From positions 310,001 through 374,000 of the forward strand of contig JBMNVN010000002.1 of NCBI GenBank assembly GCA_050946835.1: a stretch of DNA of 64,000 bases, written 5' to 3'. The stretch comes from UBA1447 sp002329225. GTDB taxonomy: Bacteria > Bacillota > Clostridia > Oscillospirales > Acutalibacteraceae. Both the position numbers and the translations under genes were made by a program. Positions 1 to 9,927 of this stretch are shown here, one piece after another. Below the pieces are notes generated by a model. It was not told where the DNA came from and made no database searches. It saw only the letters and a program-made list of their open reading frames with translations. How positions within the stretch are numbered: the first letter of the stretch is position 1; each line of letters begins with the position of its first letter.

Positions 1-2037
1 TTATTCAAAACAGTTGCGTAAATCTGCTAATATAGCAGACTTGTTCAAATCAGTTTTGGGTGGATTATCCACAACACAATATGCTCCGGTTTCATCAATA
101 CAAATAATTGATGCTTCCAATAAAACATCTAAAACAATCAGAACGGCAGCAATTTTACTTCCGTCGTCACCTATAGCAAGACAAAGTTTTTCAGGGTTCC
201 TTATTACCTCACCGCTGTCCTTAACCGCTCTGTAAACAGCGGCAAACTCGGTTCTTTCAGGATAGATTAGAACATAATGTTTCTTCTCTATACTCTCTCT
301 GCGTTTATAATTTTCATATAGGCCGATACCAAATAAAAGTTCATCCTGATTTATGTCGGAAAACTTAATATTTACCGCTCTTATGTTAACATATAAATTA
401 TTTCTGAACACATTTTTACTAAGCTGAACCGCCAAATCAACTTTATCACCAACACTATAGGCAAAGGATTCAAAAGAAGTCTTGAAAAAAATCACACTGA
501 TAAAAGCCTTTTCACGTTTTAACCTGATTTTTGTATGTTTACCGTCCGAAACAGATTCCACATGAGTGATGGTCATACCGAACAAACCAAAAACCGGTAA
601 ATTATTGCCTGAGCCAAAGGGTTCCAATTCTTCAATTGAGTCAACTATATCAACATTAATTGCATTGGGATTAAGTTTCACATCAATTTTTTGAAGCGGA
701 AAGGGCATTTCCACTTTTGAAGCGTATGCATTAACGGCCTTTCTCAGTTCATTTATATTCTCACTTAACAGTCCAAATCCGGCTGCCAACTCATGGCCGC
801 CGAAGTGCGTCAGCAAACTTGAAACCGCATTGAGAGCAGCGTATAGGGAAAACCCTTCCAAACTGCGGCCGGATCCTTTTGCATTACCCTGCTCTTTTGT
901 TATAACTATGCAAGGTTTACCGAACATATCTACAAGTCTTGAGGCGACAATACCTATTACACCGTGGTGCCAATTATCGCCGTCGACAATAATCACTCTG
1001 TCATGTTGATATTTTTGCGTAGTGTTTATAATTGATAATGCTTCTAAAAAGATTTTCTCTTCAACTTCCCTCCTCTTTGCGTTCTCGCCTTCAATTTCCA
1101 AAGCCAGAGCCGAAGCTTCTTCTTCATCCTCCGTAAGTAATAAATCCAAAGCTCTTTGCGCCTTCCCCATTCTACCGGCAGCATTGATGCGCGGTGCTAA
1201 GAAAAAGGCAACAGACTGCGAGTTTATCGGTTTGTCCAAAACCCCGGCAACAGACATAAGCGCCTTGATTCCGACCCGCGGGTGAGTGTTCAGTATATTA
1301 AGGCCGCTTTTAACCAAGGCTCTGTTTTCCCCTACAAGGGGAACCGCATCCGCCACGGTGCCTATCGCAACAAGGTCCGCATATTCTTCCAAAACTCCCC
1401 CGGCGTAGGATTCTTCAAGCGCACATATTACTTTAAAAGCAACGCCAACACCCGCAAGGGAGCAATCGTTTGTACAATCACAAAGGTGGGGATTAATAAC
1501 TGCAACAGATTTCGGGATTGAGTCGCCTACTTTGTGATGGTCGGTAATTACTAAATCAATACCATATTCCGTAGCAAGTTCAGCCTCTTTAACTGCGCTA
1601 ATTCCATTATCTACGGTAATAATTAAGGAGACATCCCTTTGCCTGATATATTCAACTGCCTCTAAACTCAGGCCGTAACCTTCAGTAATTCTGTCCGGTA
1701 TATAGGCCTCAACATGAGCACCGCGTGCTTCAAGATGAGATTTAAGTACAGCGGTAGAGGTCAAACCGTCTGCGTCATAGTCACCGAAAACAAGGATTTT
1801 TTCGCCATTTAATATTGCCGTTTCAATTCTTTCAACAGCCTTTCTCATGTCGGGAAACGCAAAGGGATCACAAAATCCGTCATCAGAAGTTAAGAGAAAA
1901 TTGCGAATACTTTCAGAATCCGAAAAACCTCTATTGAGCGCCAAAAGCGCCGTAAGAGGAGAAATACCCAACTCAGACGCTATTTCCGATGCAGCGCCTT
2001 TATCTGCCGGGGCGACAATCCATCTTTTTCTTGTCAA
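1..2037 (-). CDS. recJ: Single-stranded-DNA-specific exonuclease RecJ
   Basis: 678-residue 5'-3' ssDNA exonuclease of the DHH phosphoesterase superfamily, acting in recombination and repair. The sequence shows the RecJ motifs in order: GDYDADG at residues 85-91, VDNG near 142-145 and DHH at 166-168, all Mn-binding. The DHHA1-domain signature GGHELAAGFG lies near residue 410, and an OB-fold-like segment follows. The length is slightly above the usual 550-600 because of a ~100-residue C-terminal extension that I cannot assign. The stop codon is the first three bases of the window, so the gene is complete. It starts with ATG at 2037 and faces away from the gene on its right. Family assignment is confident; the role of the C-terminal tail is unknown. 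Confidence 0.95.
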   Translation of the reverse strand: MTRKRWIVAPADKGAASEIASELGISPLTALLALNRGFSDSESIRNFLLTSDDGFCDPFAFPDMRKAVERIETAILNGEKILVFGDYDADGLTSTAVLKSHLEARGAHVEAYIPDRITEGYGLSLEAVEYIRQRDVSLIITVDNGISAVKEAELATEYGIDLVITDHHKVGDSIPKSVAVINPHLCDCTNDCSLAGVGVAFKVICALEESYAGGVLEEYADLVAIGTVADAVPLVGENRALVKSGLNILNTHPRVGIKALMSVAGVLDKPINSQSVAFFLAPRINAAGRMGKAQRALDLLLTEDEEEASALALEIEGENAKRREVEEKIFLEALSIINTTQKYQHDRVIIVDGDNWHHGVIGIVASRLVDMFGKPCIVITKEQGNAKGSGRSLEGFSLYAALNAVSSLLTHFGGHELAAGFGLLSENINELRKAVNAYASKVEMPFPLQKIDVKLNPNAINVDIVDSIEELEPFGSGNNLPVFGLFGMTITHVESVSDGKHTKIRLKREKAFISVIFFKTSFESFAYSVGDKVDLAVQLSKNVFRNNLYVNIRAVNIKFSDINQDELLFGIGLYENYKRRESIEKKHYVLIYPERTEFAAVYRAVKDSGEVIRNPEKLCLAIGDDGSKIAAVLIVLDVLLEASIICIDETGAYCVVDNPPKTDLNKSAILADLRNCFE

Positions 2038-2193
2038 TTAATCATACCCTTTCAGTTAATGAATATTATCACTATCGGCCTTAACAATCAAGGCTTTAGG
2101 CATCAAAATATCATTTGAACAAAAACAGATTGCTTGTAATGAGTTCAAATGATATACTTTAAGCGTAATTGTAAATTAAGAGAGGATAAAAAA

Positions 2194-3078
2194 ATGAGGA
2201 TAACATTAGAGAACGGTTATACTCGGGTGGAAATAAAAGAACTCGGCGCTGAACTCTGCTCTTTTTATTCAAAAACCAGCGGTTTTGAATACTTATGGCA
2301 GGGTGATCCGATGGTCTGGAGCGGGCAGTCCCCTCTCCTCTTCCCAATCGTTGGGGGACTGTTAAACGGGAAATACCATTATAAAGGCAAAGATTATCAG
2401 CTTGCCAAACACGGTTTTGCAAGAAACTCGCTCTTTAAATGTGAGAGAAAGACTGATGACAGTGCAATCTTTTTGTTGGAAAGCAATGAAAGCACTATGG
2501 ATGTTTATCCATTTTCTTTTGCGTTAAGTGTAGAATTCAAGTTGAGCAAAAATCAGATAAGGGTAAAGCATAGGGTAAAGAATAAAAGCGGCGAGCAAAT
2601 GTATTTTTCTATCGGAGCACACCCGGGGTTTAACTGTGAAATCGGAGATTATTTAGAATTTGAAAAAAACGAGACCCTTTTTACCGAGCGTATAGATAAA
2701 AATGCCGTTATAATCGACACAAAATTTCCGCTTCTAAACGACGAAAGAATACTTAAAATCACGGAGAATCTTTTTGATAATGACGCCCTGATTTTATCCG
2801 GATTTAAATCAAAGCAAGTTACATTAAAAAGCCCCGGCCATAGCCGGGAGCTTCGTTTCCATTTCGGTGATGCTCCCTTCCTCGGTATTTGGGCAAAACC
2901 CGGAGCATCTTATGTGTGTATTGAACCTTGGTACGGAATAAACGATGATTACAGTTTAAGCGGAGACTTAGTAAAAAAACGCGGAATCCAAACTTTAAAC
3001 CCAGAAGATGAATTTGCTTTTGAATGGAGCGCCCAAATATTTGAACCCCAACTTCAGCAATTCTTCAACAAGAAGTAA
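2194..3078 (+). CDS. Aldose 1-epimerase family protein (LacX/YeaD-like)
   Basis: About 294-residue protein of the galactose mutarotase-like fold, expected to interconvert anomers of a hexose or hexose phosphate in the cytoplasm. Diagnostic stretches are GAELCSFYSK near the start, QSPLLFPIVGG, KHGFARNS (conserved His), SIGAHPGFNC (second conserved His) and a C-terminal CIEPWYGIND with the catalytic-type Glu. An in-frame ATG exists 45 bases upstream, but the ATG at 2194 follows an AGAGG box at the right distance and aligns with the family N-terminus (MRITLENGYTRVEIKELGAE). The gene stands alone between the divergent recJ and a convergent amidase. Substrate is unknown; the LacX-like subgroup is an inference. 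Confidence 0.85.
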   Translation: MRITLENGYTRVEIKELGAELCSFYSKTSGFEYLWQGDPMVWSGQSPLLFPIVGGLLNGKYHYKGKDYQLAKHGFARNSLFKCERKTDDSAIFLLESNESTMDVYPFSFALSVEFKLSKNQIRVKHRVKNKSGEQMYFSIGAHPGFNCEIGDYLEFEKNETLFTERIDKNAVIIDTKFPLLNDERILKITENLFDNDALILSGFKSKQVTLKSPGHSRELRFHFGDAPFLGIWAKPGASYVCIEPWYGINDDYSLSGDLVKKRGIQTLNPEDEFAFEWSAQIFEPQLQQFFNKK

Positions 3079-3086
3079 ATTATTCT

Positions 3087-6065
3087 TTAGTGAGAATCAA
3101 AATAATCCAAGATACCCAGAACAGTTGCCTCGGCTAACCTGTTCTGGTTTTCATTATTTTGCAGAATTTTGCATTCATTTAAATTTGTAATATGGCCGTA
3201 TTCAATAAGTGTCGCCGGACAGCTTTCTGTACGCGTTACCTTAAAAGGATAAAACCTTGTACCCAAATCCCTCGGAGTATAAAAGTTCGAGCTGTAACAA
3301 GCCAGTATTTGTTTATGTATGGCGTCTGCCAGCGGGAAAGACTGGGCATGATAGTAGAAAGCCGACGTCCCTTTAACGGACGCGCTATTATTACCGTCGC
3401 AGTGTATGCTGACAAATAAATCCGGCTTCTTTTGGTAGGACATGAGTTGTCTTTCTTCAAGCGGGATATATTCATCTTTCGTCCTTGTCATCAATACCCT
3501 AACTCCCCTTGCCTCCAAGCGCTCTTTTATTTTAAGGGCAAGGGCAAGGTTTATTTGTTTCTCATACTTCATATTCTCCGGGGTTAGCGAACTGCACAAG
3601 GCTCCCGGATCCTTCCCTCCGTGACCGGGGTCTAACATTACCGTTAACCCTCTCAATGATGAAGGTTTGTTTTTGATTGTAAATTTAATGCTGCCGTCAT
3701 TATTAAAAGTAATGCTGTGCCCGTAAAAAACACCGTTTCTCTTAAAGTGCAGCCTTAAGGTCATGGTATTTGCTACAGGATCCTTTATCCATTCAGAGCT
3801 TTTTACAATATTACTGCCCGAAACATTAACCGAGCCTGTAACTGCACCTGTATGGTGAAAAATGAAATCAATTGAGTGTCCGGAAAAATAGTCAAGAACA
3901 TCCAAGCCTCTTCCTATACCATCCTTGTACCTTATCCCTTGAACAACTGAATAAATAGGGACCTTCCAAAGTGTGTTAAATTCAATAATTGTGTCCCCTT
4001 GCGTTGAGCAACCCCTGACCTCGAGCTGATTTTCGGGCAAGTTATACCCGTTATTAATTACTTTTACTTCTTCACGATATACTCTTTTGCCCGAGCGAAG
4101 GTTGTAATATAAATATTCTTTTCCGTCTGTATAAGACGATTCTCCATCAATATAGTCGAAAGTTCCCGCCAATAAAGGAGTAGCTTTTGGTGTCGATGAA
4201 TTGTTAAAAGGAGAAAAAGGCAATGTTTCGCATAAGGGGACATTTATTTCACACATAAGAGATCTGCCCGATACTCCCGCATACTTATATGGTGTAAGCG
4301 GCTCTTTGGGCTCCGGCCGAGTCGATTGTGTTAAAGAATCGGTAGTATCAGCTGCTGAGGTCGATTCAGACGGTACGGTCAAGGATGAAGTCTGAGTTGC
4401 CGTTGTGGTTGATGTATAGGCTGAGGTTGCCGGCATAGTACTGGGCGGGAGGGCGGAAACTGTTACTTTTGCACCGGTCATGTTTTTTGTTATGCCGTTA
4501 ATTCGGGCAGTAAAATTTACAGTACCCAATGTTTGTTGTGTGACTTTTCCTGCGGGCAAAACAAATTTCCCGTAATAAGTCACAAAATCGGAAAAGGCAT
4601 CGGGAGCTGCCCCTTTTTTTCCGGGTTCAAGGGTCTGGCTTTGGGACAACTTGACGGTAGTCTTACCTAAAGTAGCCGTAACTTGTGCTCCTCGCAAAGC
4701 ATTTGCGGTCACCTCCAATGTTATACCTCCGGGCACGGTAATTCTGCCCGTTGGAGAAACCGAACGCATAATATTAACTTTACAGGTTACGGTATATGTG
4801 AGTTTTTTATTATTTTGTTCAAAATTGTAAACGTTCTTTCCGGGCTTTAAGGCAAACTCAAGCGAAAAGGTTCCATCACTTGAAGTTTCCATTTTTTCAC
4901 CGTTACAGTATAAAGGAAATGAGGGACTGCACTTTCCGATAAAACTGATTTTAGATTCATCGGTAGTTATATCTGTTTCTTTATGGTTTATTATAAAAAA
5001 CTCTTTTTGTTCGTCAGTTTTATTTAAGTTATTTAAGAATTCCGAAATAGCCGAAATTCGTTTGTCATTATCCCTCCATAAATCGTGTTCAACAGAAAAA
5101 GAAAATCCTAAACAGCTTTCCTCTTCTTCCGCCACAGTTATAAGCTCAATCAACGCTTCGGCCTCAAAATACTTCAAGTCGGTCTTTTGTTCGGGAAAAT
5201 GAAAACCCGAGATAAAACAGCCTTCTTTTTCTTTTAGCTGTTTACCTAAGGTTTTAAAATAACTTATATGTTCCTCTGTCGTTTTGTAGTTCGGGTTTAG
5301 GGGCACATAAACAAAACAATCTGTCGTATCATAAAGATTAACATTCTTTTCAACCGAATTTGATAATTCACCTGTTTCAAAAACGCCTGTTTGTATTTCG
5401 CTGTCAATAACTTGCAGCTGCTCTTTGAAAACATTAACTGTTTGCAAAACTTTTTCCGTCTTATCGTCGGAAATTGTTTTTGCAGACAATCTGTCTGTCA
5501 AAGAACTTAACCCTGTGAAAATAACGGCATCGGGATTAATTGCATTAAAATAATTTGAAATCAATGCTCTGTTAATATTACCCCCGGCATTAAAAAAATC
5601 GTCTGAATTGATATTTTCAACGCTAATCAGAAAAACGCCGTTTTCTCGAGCCGCATCAATAAGAATATTAAAAATGCTCTTTTCTTCGTTTCCGGCGATT
5701 GATTTGCTTTTGTTTAGTTCAGGAGTATGTTCAACTATAACACAATTGAAGCCGAAGTTGTTTATCTCTCGAAACAGCTGATCAAATTTACCATTCAGGT
5801 CGGCGCCGGATAATGTTAAATCTTTGAATGCGCTGACGCCCTTTTTTAACCATACCGAACGCAGTTTTGACGGCATCGGCGTTTTAGGTCTTGAAGGCAA
5901 GACGGGTTCCTGTGTTGTTTCTTCATTTACCGATGTTGATTCCGTTTGATGTTCCGCTAAATACGAGCCGTTATTAAGCCGGTCGTTTAATACAAAACCA
6001 ATAACAACCGCAACAGCTATAATAAGGCAGGCAACCGATATAACTAAAATCTTTCTCAAGAGCAT
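3087..6065 (-). CDS. Membrane-anchored N-acetylmuramoyl-L-alanine amidase with large N-terminal region
   Basis: 992 residues. An uncleaved signal/TM helix lies at about residues 6-28, so the protein is probably surface-exposed. Residues ~65-340 look like a glycoside-hydrolase-like (TIM-barrel) domain, with SKLRSVWLKKG and phrases such as NNFGFNCVIVEH. Beta-rich repeats follow, then a Thr/Ser/Pro-rich linker at ~540-590. The C-terminus (~805-992) is a zinc-dependent Amidase_3 domain with MLDPGHGGKDPG (first zinc His), YEKQINLALALK (zinc Glu), VSIHCDGNN (second His) and LIEYGHITNLNE (catalytic Glu). It should cleave the lactyl-L-Ala bond of peptidoglycan. The next gene upstream on the same strand (DEDDh exonuclease) ends 35 bases away. 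The function of the long N-terminus is inferred only. Confidence 0.85.
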   Translation of the reverse strand: MLLRKILVISVACLIIAVAVVIGFVLNDRLNNGSYLAEHQTESTSVNEETTQEPVLPSRPKTPMPSKLRSVWLKKGVSAFKDLTLSGADLNGKFDQLFREINNFGFNCVIVEHTPELNKSKSIAGNEEKSIFNILIDAARENGVFLISVENINSDDFFNAGGNINRALISNYFNAINPDAVIFTGLSSLTDRLSAKTISDDKTEKVLQTVNVFKEQLQVIDSEIQTGVFETGELSNSVEKNVNLYDTTDCFVYVPLNPNYKTTEEHISYFKTLGKQLKEKEGCFISGFHFPEQKTDLKYFEAEALIELITVAEEEESCLGFSFSVEHDLWRDNDKRISAISEFLNNLNKTDEQKEFFIINHKETDITTDESKISFIGKCSPSFPLYCNGEKMETSSDGTFSLEFALKPGKNVYNFEQNNKKLTYTVTCKVNIMRSVSPTGRITVPGGITLEVTANALRGAQVTATLGKTTVKLSQSQTLEPGKKGAAPDAFSDFVTYYGKFVLPAGKVTQQTLGTVNFTARINGITKNMTGAKVTVSALPPSTMPATSAYTSTTTATQTSSLTVPSESTSAADTTDSLTQSTRPEPKEPLTPYKYAGVSGRSLMCEINVPLCETLPFSPFNNSSTPKATPLLAGTFDYIDGESSYTDGKEYLYYNLRSGKRVYREEVKVINNGYNLPENQLEVRGCSTQGDTIIEFNTLWKVPIYSVVQGIRYKDGIGRGLDVLDYFSGHSIDFIFHHTGAVTGSVNVSGSNIVKSSEWIKDPVANTMTLRLHFKRNGVFYGHSITFNNDGSIKFTIKNKPSSLRGLTVMLDPGHGGKDPGALCSSLTPENMKYEKQINLALALKIKERLEARGVRVLMTRTKDEYIPLEERQLMSYQKKPDLFVSIHCDGNNSASVKGTSAFYYHAQSFPLADAIHKQILACYSSNFYTPRDLGTRFYPFKVTRTESCPATLIEYGHITNLNECKILQNNENQNRLAEATVLGILDYFDSH

Positions 6066-6100
6066 TTTACTTGTTACCTCGAAAACATCCCAAAAGCAGC

Positions 6101-7003
6101 TTATATGGACTCACTCCGGGCAACAGTCCCTTGATTTGGAGTTTTCTCATCCGAATCCGGCAAATCCGTAATTTCTTTTACCGTCTTACTCACTTCCAGT
6201 CGCTCAAAATATTTTCTAAACCTTACTCCGACTTTGAATTCTTTATTGCAAACATCACAAAAGAAATCAGCCCGAAAATACTGTTTCGAATACTTCCATT
6301 CTGAAATCCTTTCAGCCGGCAGACCGCAGTATTTACAGTTGTAACTAAGCTGAGTTTTGTCAACAAGGGGATGGTTTAATCTTGTAATATTGTGGGGCTT
6401 GAATTCCAGTCTGTCATAGAATTTGTCATCAGCCTTAACCGATATTTCTTTTAGTTTTTCGGCATCAAATATTCTTCTGAAAATCTCAGCACTTAACAGA
6501 CTGTCGTCCAATGCTCGGTGTAAAGAGAATATTTCAACATTTATTCCGACTATTTCCGCCGCCGTAACAAGCCCCGGTTGTTCTTTCGACGGTAATTTTT
6601 TTATTCTGTGAAACAATTTCTGTAAATCAGCATAAACGCTCAAAAAAGGCAAGCGTTGAACACTGTTGATATAGCGGTTATTCTCCATTAAAACCCTGAT
6701 ATCCGCATCGCCCCAGGTCAGTATAATGTTTTCGCTGTCGCCGACCCATCGTCCAAACTCACTTAAGGCCTGATTAAATGTTATGCCGGAAAATACATCC
6801 TCGTTCGTTGTATTCGTCAACCTCTTTACCTTTCCGCGCAATCGTTTACTTATTTGCGGACGAATAAAGCAGGAGAATGTATCAACAACATAGAGTTCTT
6901 CATTGAGCATCACTGCTCCGATCTCAAAAACCTCATTTATGAATCCGCTGACTTTTGAGGCATAAGCATTGTTCCATTCCAAATCAATTATGATGTAGTT
7001 CAT
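6101..7003 (-). CDS. DEDDh 3'-5' exonuclease with C-terminal zinc-ribbon-like region
   Basis: 300 residues. Exo I motif IDLEWN is at residues 6-11 (catalytic D and E), Exo II lies around TWGDADIRVL near 97 (Asp), and Exo III LHRALDDSLLSAEIF lies near 160 (His, Asp), giving the DEDDh signature of RNase T/DnaQ-fold nucleases related to the KapD-type exonucleases. The C-terminal ~90 residues carry two CxxC pairs (CKYCG and CDVCN) about 26 residues apart, which look like a zinc-binding module of the kind used to hold nucleic acid. Whether the substrate is RNA or DNA is not visible. It sits between the amidase and the alpha-galactosidase, all on the minus strand. Confidence 0.85.
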   Translation of the reverse strand: MNYIIIDLEWNNAYASKVSGFINEVFEIGAVMLNEELYVVDTFSCFIRPQISKRLRGKVKRLTNTTNEDVFSGITFNQALSEFGRWVGDSENIILTWGDADIRVLMENNRYINSVQRLPFLSVYADLQKLFHRIKKLPSKEQPGLVTAAEIVGINVEIFSLHRALDDSLLSAEIFRRIFDAEKLKEISVKADDKFYDRLEFKPHNITRLNHPLVDKTQLSYNCKYCGLPAERISEWKYSKQYFRADFFCDVCNKEFKVGVRFRKYFERLEVSKTVKEITDLPDSDEKTPNQGTVARSESI

Positions 7004-7058
7004 AAACTAATTTAAATTTCCGCCTCCCCTCGTCGGCAGATTCTGAAAGTGCTTCCTT

Positions 7059-8789
7059 TTATTGAACGGCTTTTATCCTAAACACCTTAACCCCATGGGG
7101 CGGTACTACGGCATAAACTGTCTTATTAACCTTCTCGGTTGTTTTATCCCACACGTCATACAACTCGTATTGTTCAGCGTACGGCAAATTAACAAAAAGT
7201 TGTGATACCAAATCTTGCATGTCTTGTTCAAAAACCTTCTCTTCCCCGCTTTTGTTAAAGAAACATAGTGCAAGTTCGTCGTCTTGAAGAGGTTTAACCA
7301 AAGTGTCACACAGCCCGTTGGTTTTTAAGCGGCGGCACTGGATACCTAAAGGATCCTGATTGATAGCTATCATATCCGCATCGGAAACTATTTTTAAAAT
7401 TTCATTTTCAGTATCTTTCTTTCCGTCCTCATTTAAAAACTGCCTTATGTCGTTACCCAGAATAAGGGGGGCCGCCATCATACACCACAGTGAAAAATGA
7501 GCAACATTTTCATCATAGGTCAGATTGCCGTTACCGACTTCCAGCATATCGGGGTCATTCCACGAACCCGGACCGGAATTTTTGAAGAGGCGTACATTTA
7601 TCTCATATATAGCGAGTATTGAAGCCCAAAAAGCTTTGATGTCGTGAGTTGTTCTCCAAAGGTTACCCGCTTTACGCCCCCATTTCCAAGGGAAATTCAT
7701 ACCCCACTCACATATTGAATATACAATGGGTTTTTCGGGCAAGCCGGTTTTTTCCGCAACTGCTTTTGTTGCCTTCTTAAGTTCTTGTCCCATGCGGATA
7801 TATTGCTTGGCTGCACTGTACTGCCTGGAGGTAACCGGATTATAGATTTTAATTGCATTTTCGCCTTTTGCAAGTTTAACTTTCAGCTGATGTCTCCCCT
7901 GCTTTGTCCAGGCTAAAGTAGGCGGAAGAGTAGCTGTATAAACTTCAGCATCGTTTATCTTTATTTCACAATACTTGCGGCTATAACTCTTTTTGCGGAT
8001 ATTTAGGGTCAGAATATATTCACCCGCCGTTGTTACTTCTACATTAAATTCAGCGGTTCCTCCCCCTGCGCACAAACCCGCTATATATTGACCTGTTATG
8101 AGTTTATCATCAGAAACAATCCTTGCGGAACCTGTTAACACTGCAGAATCGGCGGGAAGAATTATTTCTTCCGCACTGCCTGCTTTGCTGATAGTGACTG
8201 TCTCAATATAAGGCGCTCTGGAGGGGATCGGTACATTGTGGCAGAAATCATATTTAAAATATTCTATACCCCATTCCGCAAAAGTTAGAGCATCAATGGC
8301 CTCATTGCCTAAACTTGCAGGCAGATCTTCGCAAGTTAATCTGCCGTTTGAAGAGTAGATACCTGTTTTTAATCCTAAAGCATTAATCTTCTCAACAAGG
8401 GCTTTGATGCCGTTAGGGAACTTTACAAAGTCACCCTGTAAGCGCCCTTTCTCGTCTCTTAAGGAGGATTGCCAACAGTCATCAAGGTTTATATACTGGT
8501 ATCCGGCTTCAAGTAAACCGCTTTCTTTCATTGCGTTTGCTGTCTCAAGAATAAGGTTTTCATCAATATTGTTTCTAAAGGTGTTCCAGCTGGACCAACC
8601 CATCGGCGGCGTAAGCGCAACCCCGTTGCAATAATCTTCTCCCTCATTAACATTCAGATTAACAACTCGATACGCCCTCTTTGCCGCACTTTGCGGGTCA
8701 ATTTTCTTTTTTTGGATTGAGCGGGCAAGCCCGGCCGCACCTGCTGCGGCGGCTGTTATCAAAAATATTCTTTTACGGTTCTTTTTCAA
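7059..8789 (-). CDS. GH27 alpha-galactosidase with inserted carbohydrate-binding-like domain
   Basis: 576 residues. Retaining alpha-galactosidase (GH27, clan GH-D). GWSSWN at 64-69 and NLDDCWQ near 102 form the start of the barrel, YFKYDFC near residue 180 holds the nucleophile Asp, and SWNDPDML near 410 holds the acid/base Asp. A beta-rich block of ~140 residues (about 190-330, with GTAEFNVEV, YTATLPP and ENAIKIYNP) interrupts the barrel, which reads like a CBM35-type insertion. The C-terminus is the usual beta-sandwich. The N-terminus has a basic start and an Ala/Gly-rich hydrophobic stretch (residues 7-22) without an obvious cleavage site, so the enzyme may be anchored or exported. It should release terminal alpha-galactose from plant oligosaccharides. 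Confidence 0.9.
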   Translation of the reverse strand: MKKNRKRIFLITAAAAGAAGLARSIQKKKIDPQSAAKRAYRVVNLNVNEGEDYCNGVALTPPMGWSSWNTFRNNIDENLILETANAMKESGLLEAGYQYINLDDCWQSSLRDEKGRLQGDFVKFPNGIKALVEKINALGLKTGIYSSNGRLTCEDLPASLGNEAIDALTFAEWGIEYFKYDFCHNVPIPSRAPYIETVTISKAGSAEEIILPADSAVLTGSARIVSDDKLITGQYIAGLCAGGGTAEFNVEVTTAGEYILTLNIRKKSYSRKYCEIKINDAEVYTATLPPTLAWTKQGRHQLKVKLAKGENAIKIYNPVTSRQYSAAKQYIRMGQELKKATKAVAEKTGLPEKPIVYSICEWGMNFPWKWGRKAGNLWRTTHDIKAFWASILAIYEINVRLFKNSGPGSWNDPDMLEVGNGNLTYDENVAHFSLWCMMAAPLILGNDIRQFLNEDGKKDTENEILKIVSDADMIAINQDPLGIQCRRLKTNGLCDTLVKPLQDDELALCFFNKSGEEKVFEQDMQDLVSQLFVNLPYAEQYELYDVWDKTTEKVNKTVYAVVPPHGVKVFRIKAVQ

Positions 8790-8896
8790 TTACCTCAACT
8801 CCTAACATTTTTTTACTTTCGGCTATCATTATAAGATATTATCGTGTAAAAATAAAGAACTTGTTAAAGCAAGTTATATAAAAAAGCACATAACAA

Positions 8897-9598
8897 TTAT
8901 TTCAAGTTGCTGATAATTGCTGACAATTTGTCCGGACGCTTGGTTGTGATATTGTCTACCCCGAGTTTAATCATTTTCATCATATCCGTTTTGTTGTTGA
9001 CAGTCCAAACCGACACTTTCATTCCTGCTTGATGCAGGATTTCAACCAACTTTTTGTCAACGGTTCTAAAATTCGGGTTTAGGCCAATGCATTCTAAGTT
9101 TTTGAGCTTTTCAACCATATCATACAGATATCTTTCATTATTATGTATACCCAAGGCAATACTTGCATTCAAATAATATGGAATATTCGGTGCGTTTTGC
9201 CTGACATCATTTACATTTCTTTCAAAAACTCCAGTAAAAAAAGCCCTGCTCATCAGGTTGTGTTTTTCAAGAAGTTGATGGCATAAGGGCAAATTTGTAT
9301 ATGACTTCAGATCTAAATTCATTTGCACTTCTTTGTAAGAGGCGACTAATGAAAGCACATCATCAAAAAGAACGCCTTGCCTTTTGCCGGGTTTTTCACA
9401 GTGGATTATTACAGGTGTTCCGTCAGGTCTGAAGGTTAGATCGACCTCAACGATATCAACCCCGAATTCAACGGCTTTTTTTAAAGAAGAAAGAGTATTA
9501 GGTTTAGTACCCAAAGCCCCCGCATGGGCTGTGATTGTCAAATTCTGTTTTATACTATCCCGATAGCTTGGGGAGTAGTCATTTACTACTTCCGACAT
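8897..9598 (-). CDS. Glycerophosphodiester phosphodiesterase family protein
   Basis: 233 residues, a compact GDPD domain with TIM-barrel architecture. The N-terminal catalytic block reads ITAHAGALGTKPNT, with the first catalytic His, then VDIVEVDLTFRPDGTPVIIHCE with the metal-binding Glu/Asp pair and the second His. The family normally shows AHRG with Arg; here the position is Ala (AHAG), a departure that could alter phosphate binding. The C-terminal VSVWTVNN is the usual GDPD strand. It starts with ATG at 9598 behind a GGAGGG box. Expected reaction: glycerophosphodiester to glycerol-3-phosphate plus alcohol. A second GDPD-family gene lies at 45.6-46.6 kb. Confidence 0.85.
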   Translation of the reverse strand: MSEVVNDYSPSYRDSIKQNLTITAHAGALGTKPNTLSSLKKAVEFGVDIVEVDLTFRPDGTPVIIHCEKPGKRQGVLFDDVLSLVASYKEVQMNLDLKSYTNLPLCHQLLEKHNLMSRAFFTGVFERNVNDVRQNAPNIPYYLNASIALGIHNNERYLYDMVEKLKNLECIGLNPNFRTVDKKLVEILHQAGMKVSVWTVNNKTDMMKMIKLGVDNITTKRPDKLSAIISNLK

Positions 9599-9621
9599 AT
9601 TATTGTCCCTCCATGTTTATA

Positions 9622-9780
9622 TTACAAAGTGTCAACATTTTTCAATTTTGCTTGGCTGAATGGTGTTGTTAATGATTTTTTTGTGACCGTTTCCCTTCTC
9701 AGTTTGGTTCCGACACGGTCATTAGTAAAAAAGTTTACAAATAAGAAAACCGCACCTGCAAATACCGATAGAATTATCAA
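9622..9780 (-). CDS. Possible 52-residue single-span membrane protein
   Basis: An open frame from a TTG at 9780 to a stop at 9622, directly upstream of the glycerophosphodiesterase and on the same strand. The translation begins with a strongly hydrophobic stretch (about ILSVFAGAVFLFVNFF) followed by a basic tail, a pattern of a small membrane protein. There is no convincing ribosome binding site before the TTG and a stop codon lies nine codons... upstream in frame, so this could equally be a decayed gene or chance. No family recognised. Confidence 0.25.
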   Translation of the reverse strand: MIILSVFAGAVFLFVNFFTNDRVGTKLRRETVTKKSLTTPFSQAKLKNVDTL

Positions 9781-9927
9781 AAAGAGCGATTGTCACTGAA
9801 GCTATTAATAACAACTTTGAAAAATGATTGTTTGTTCGTGTTTCAGCTAAACTTTTTTCGCTTGCACTATCAGACTCATTGTGTTAGGATTTGTTGCGAG
9901 TTATATTCTGTGAGAATTTTGTATAAA

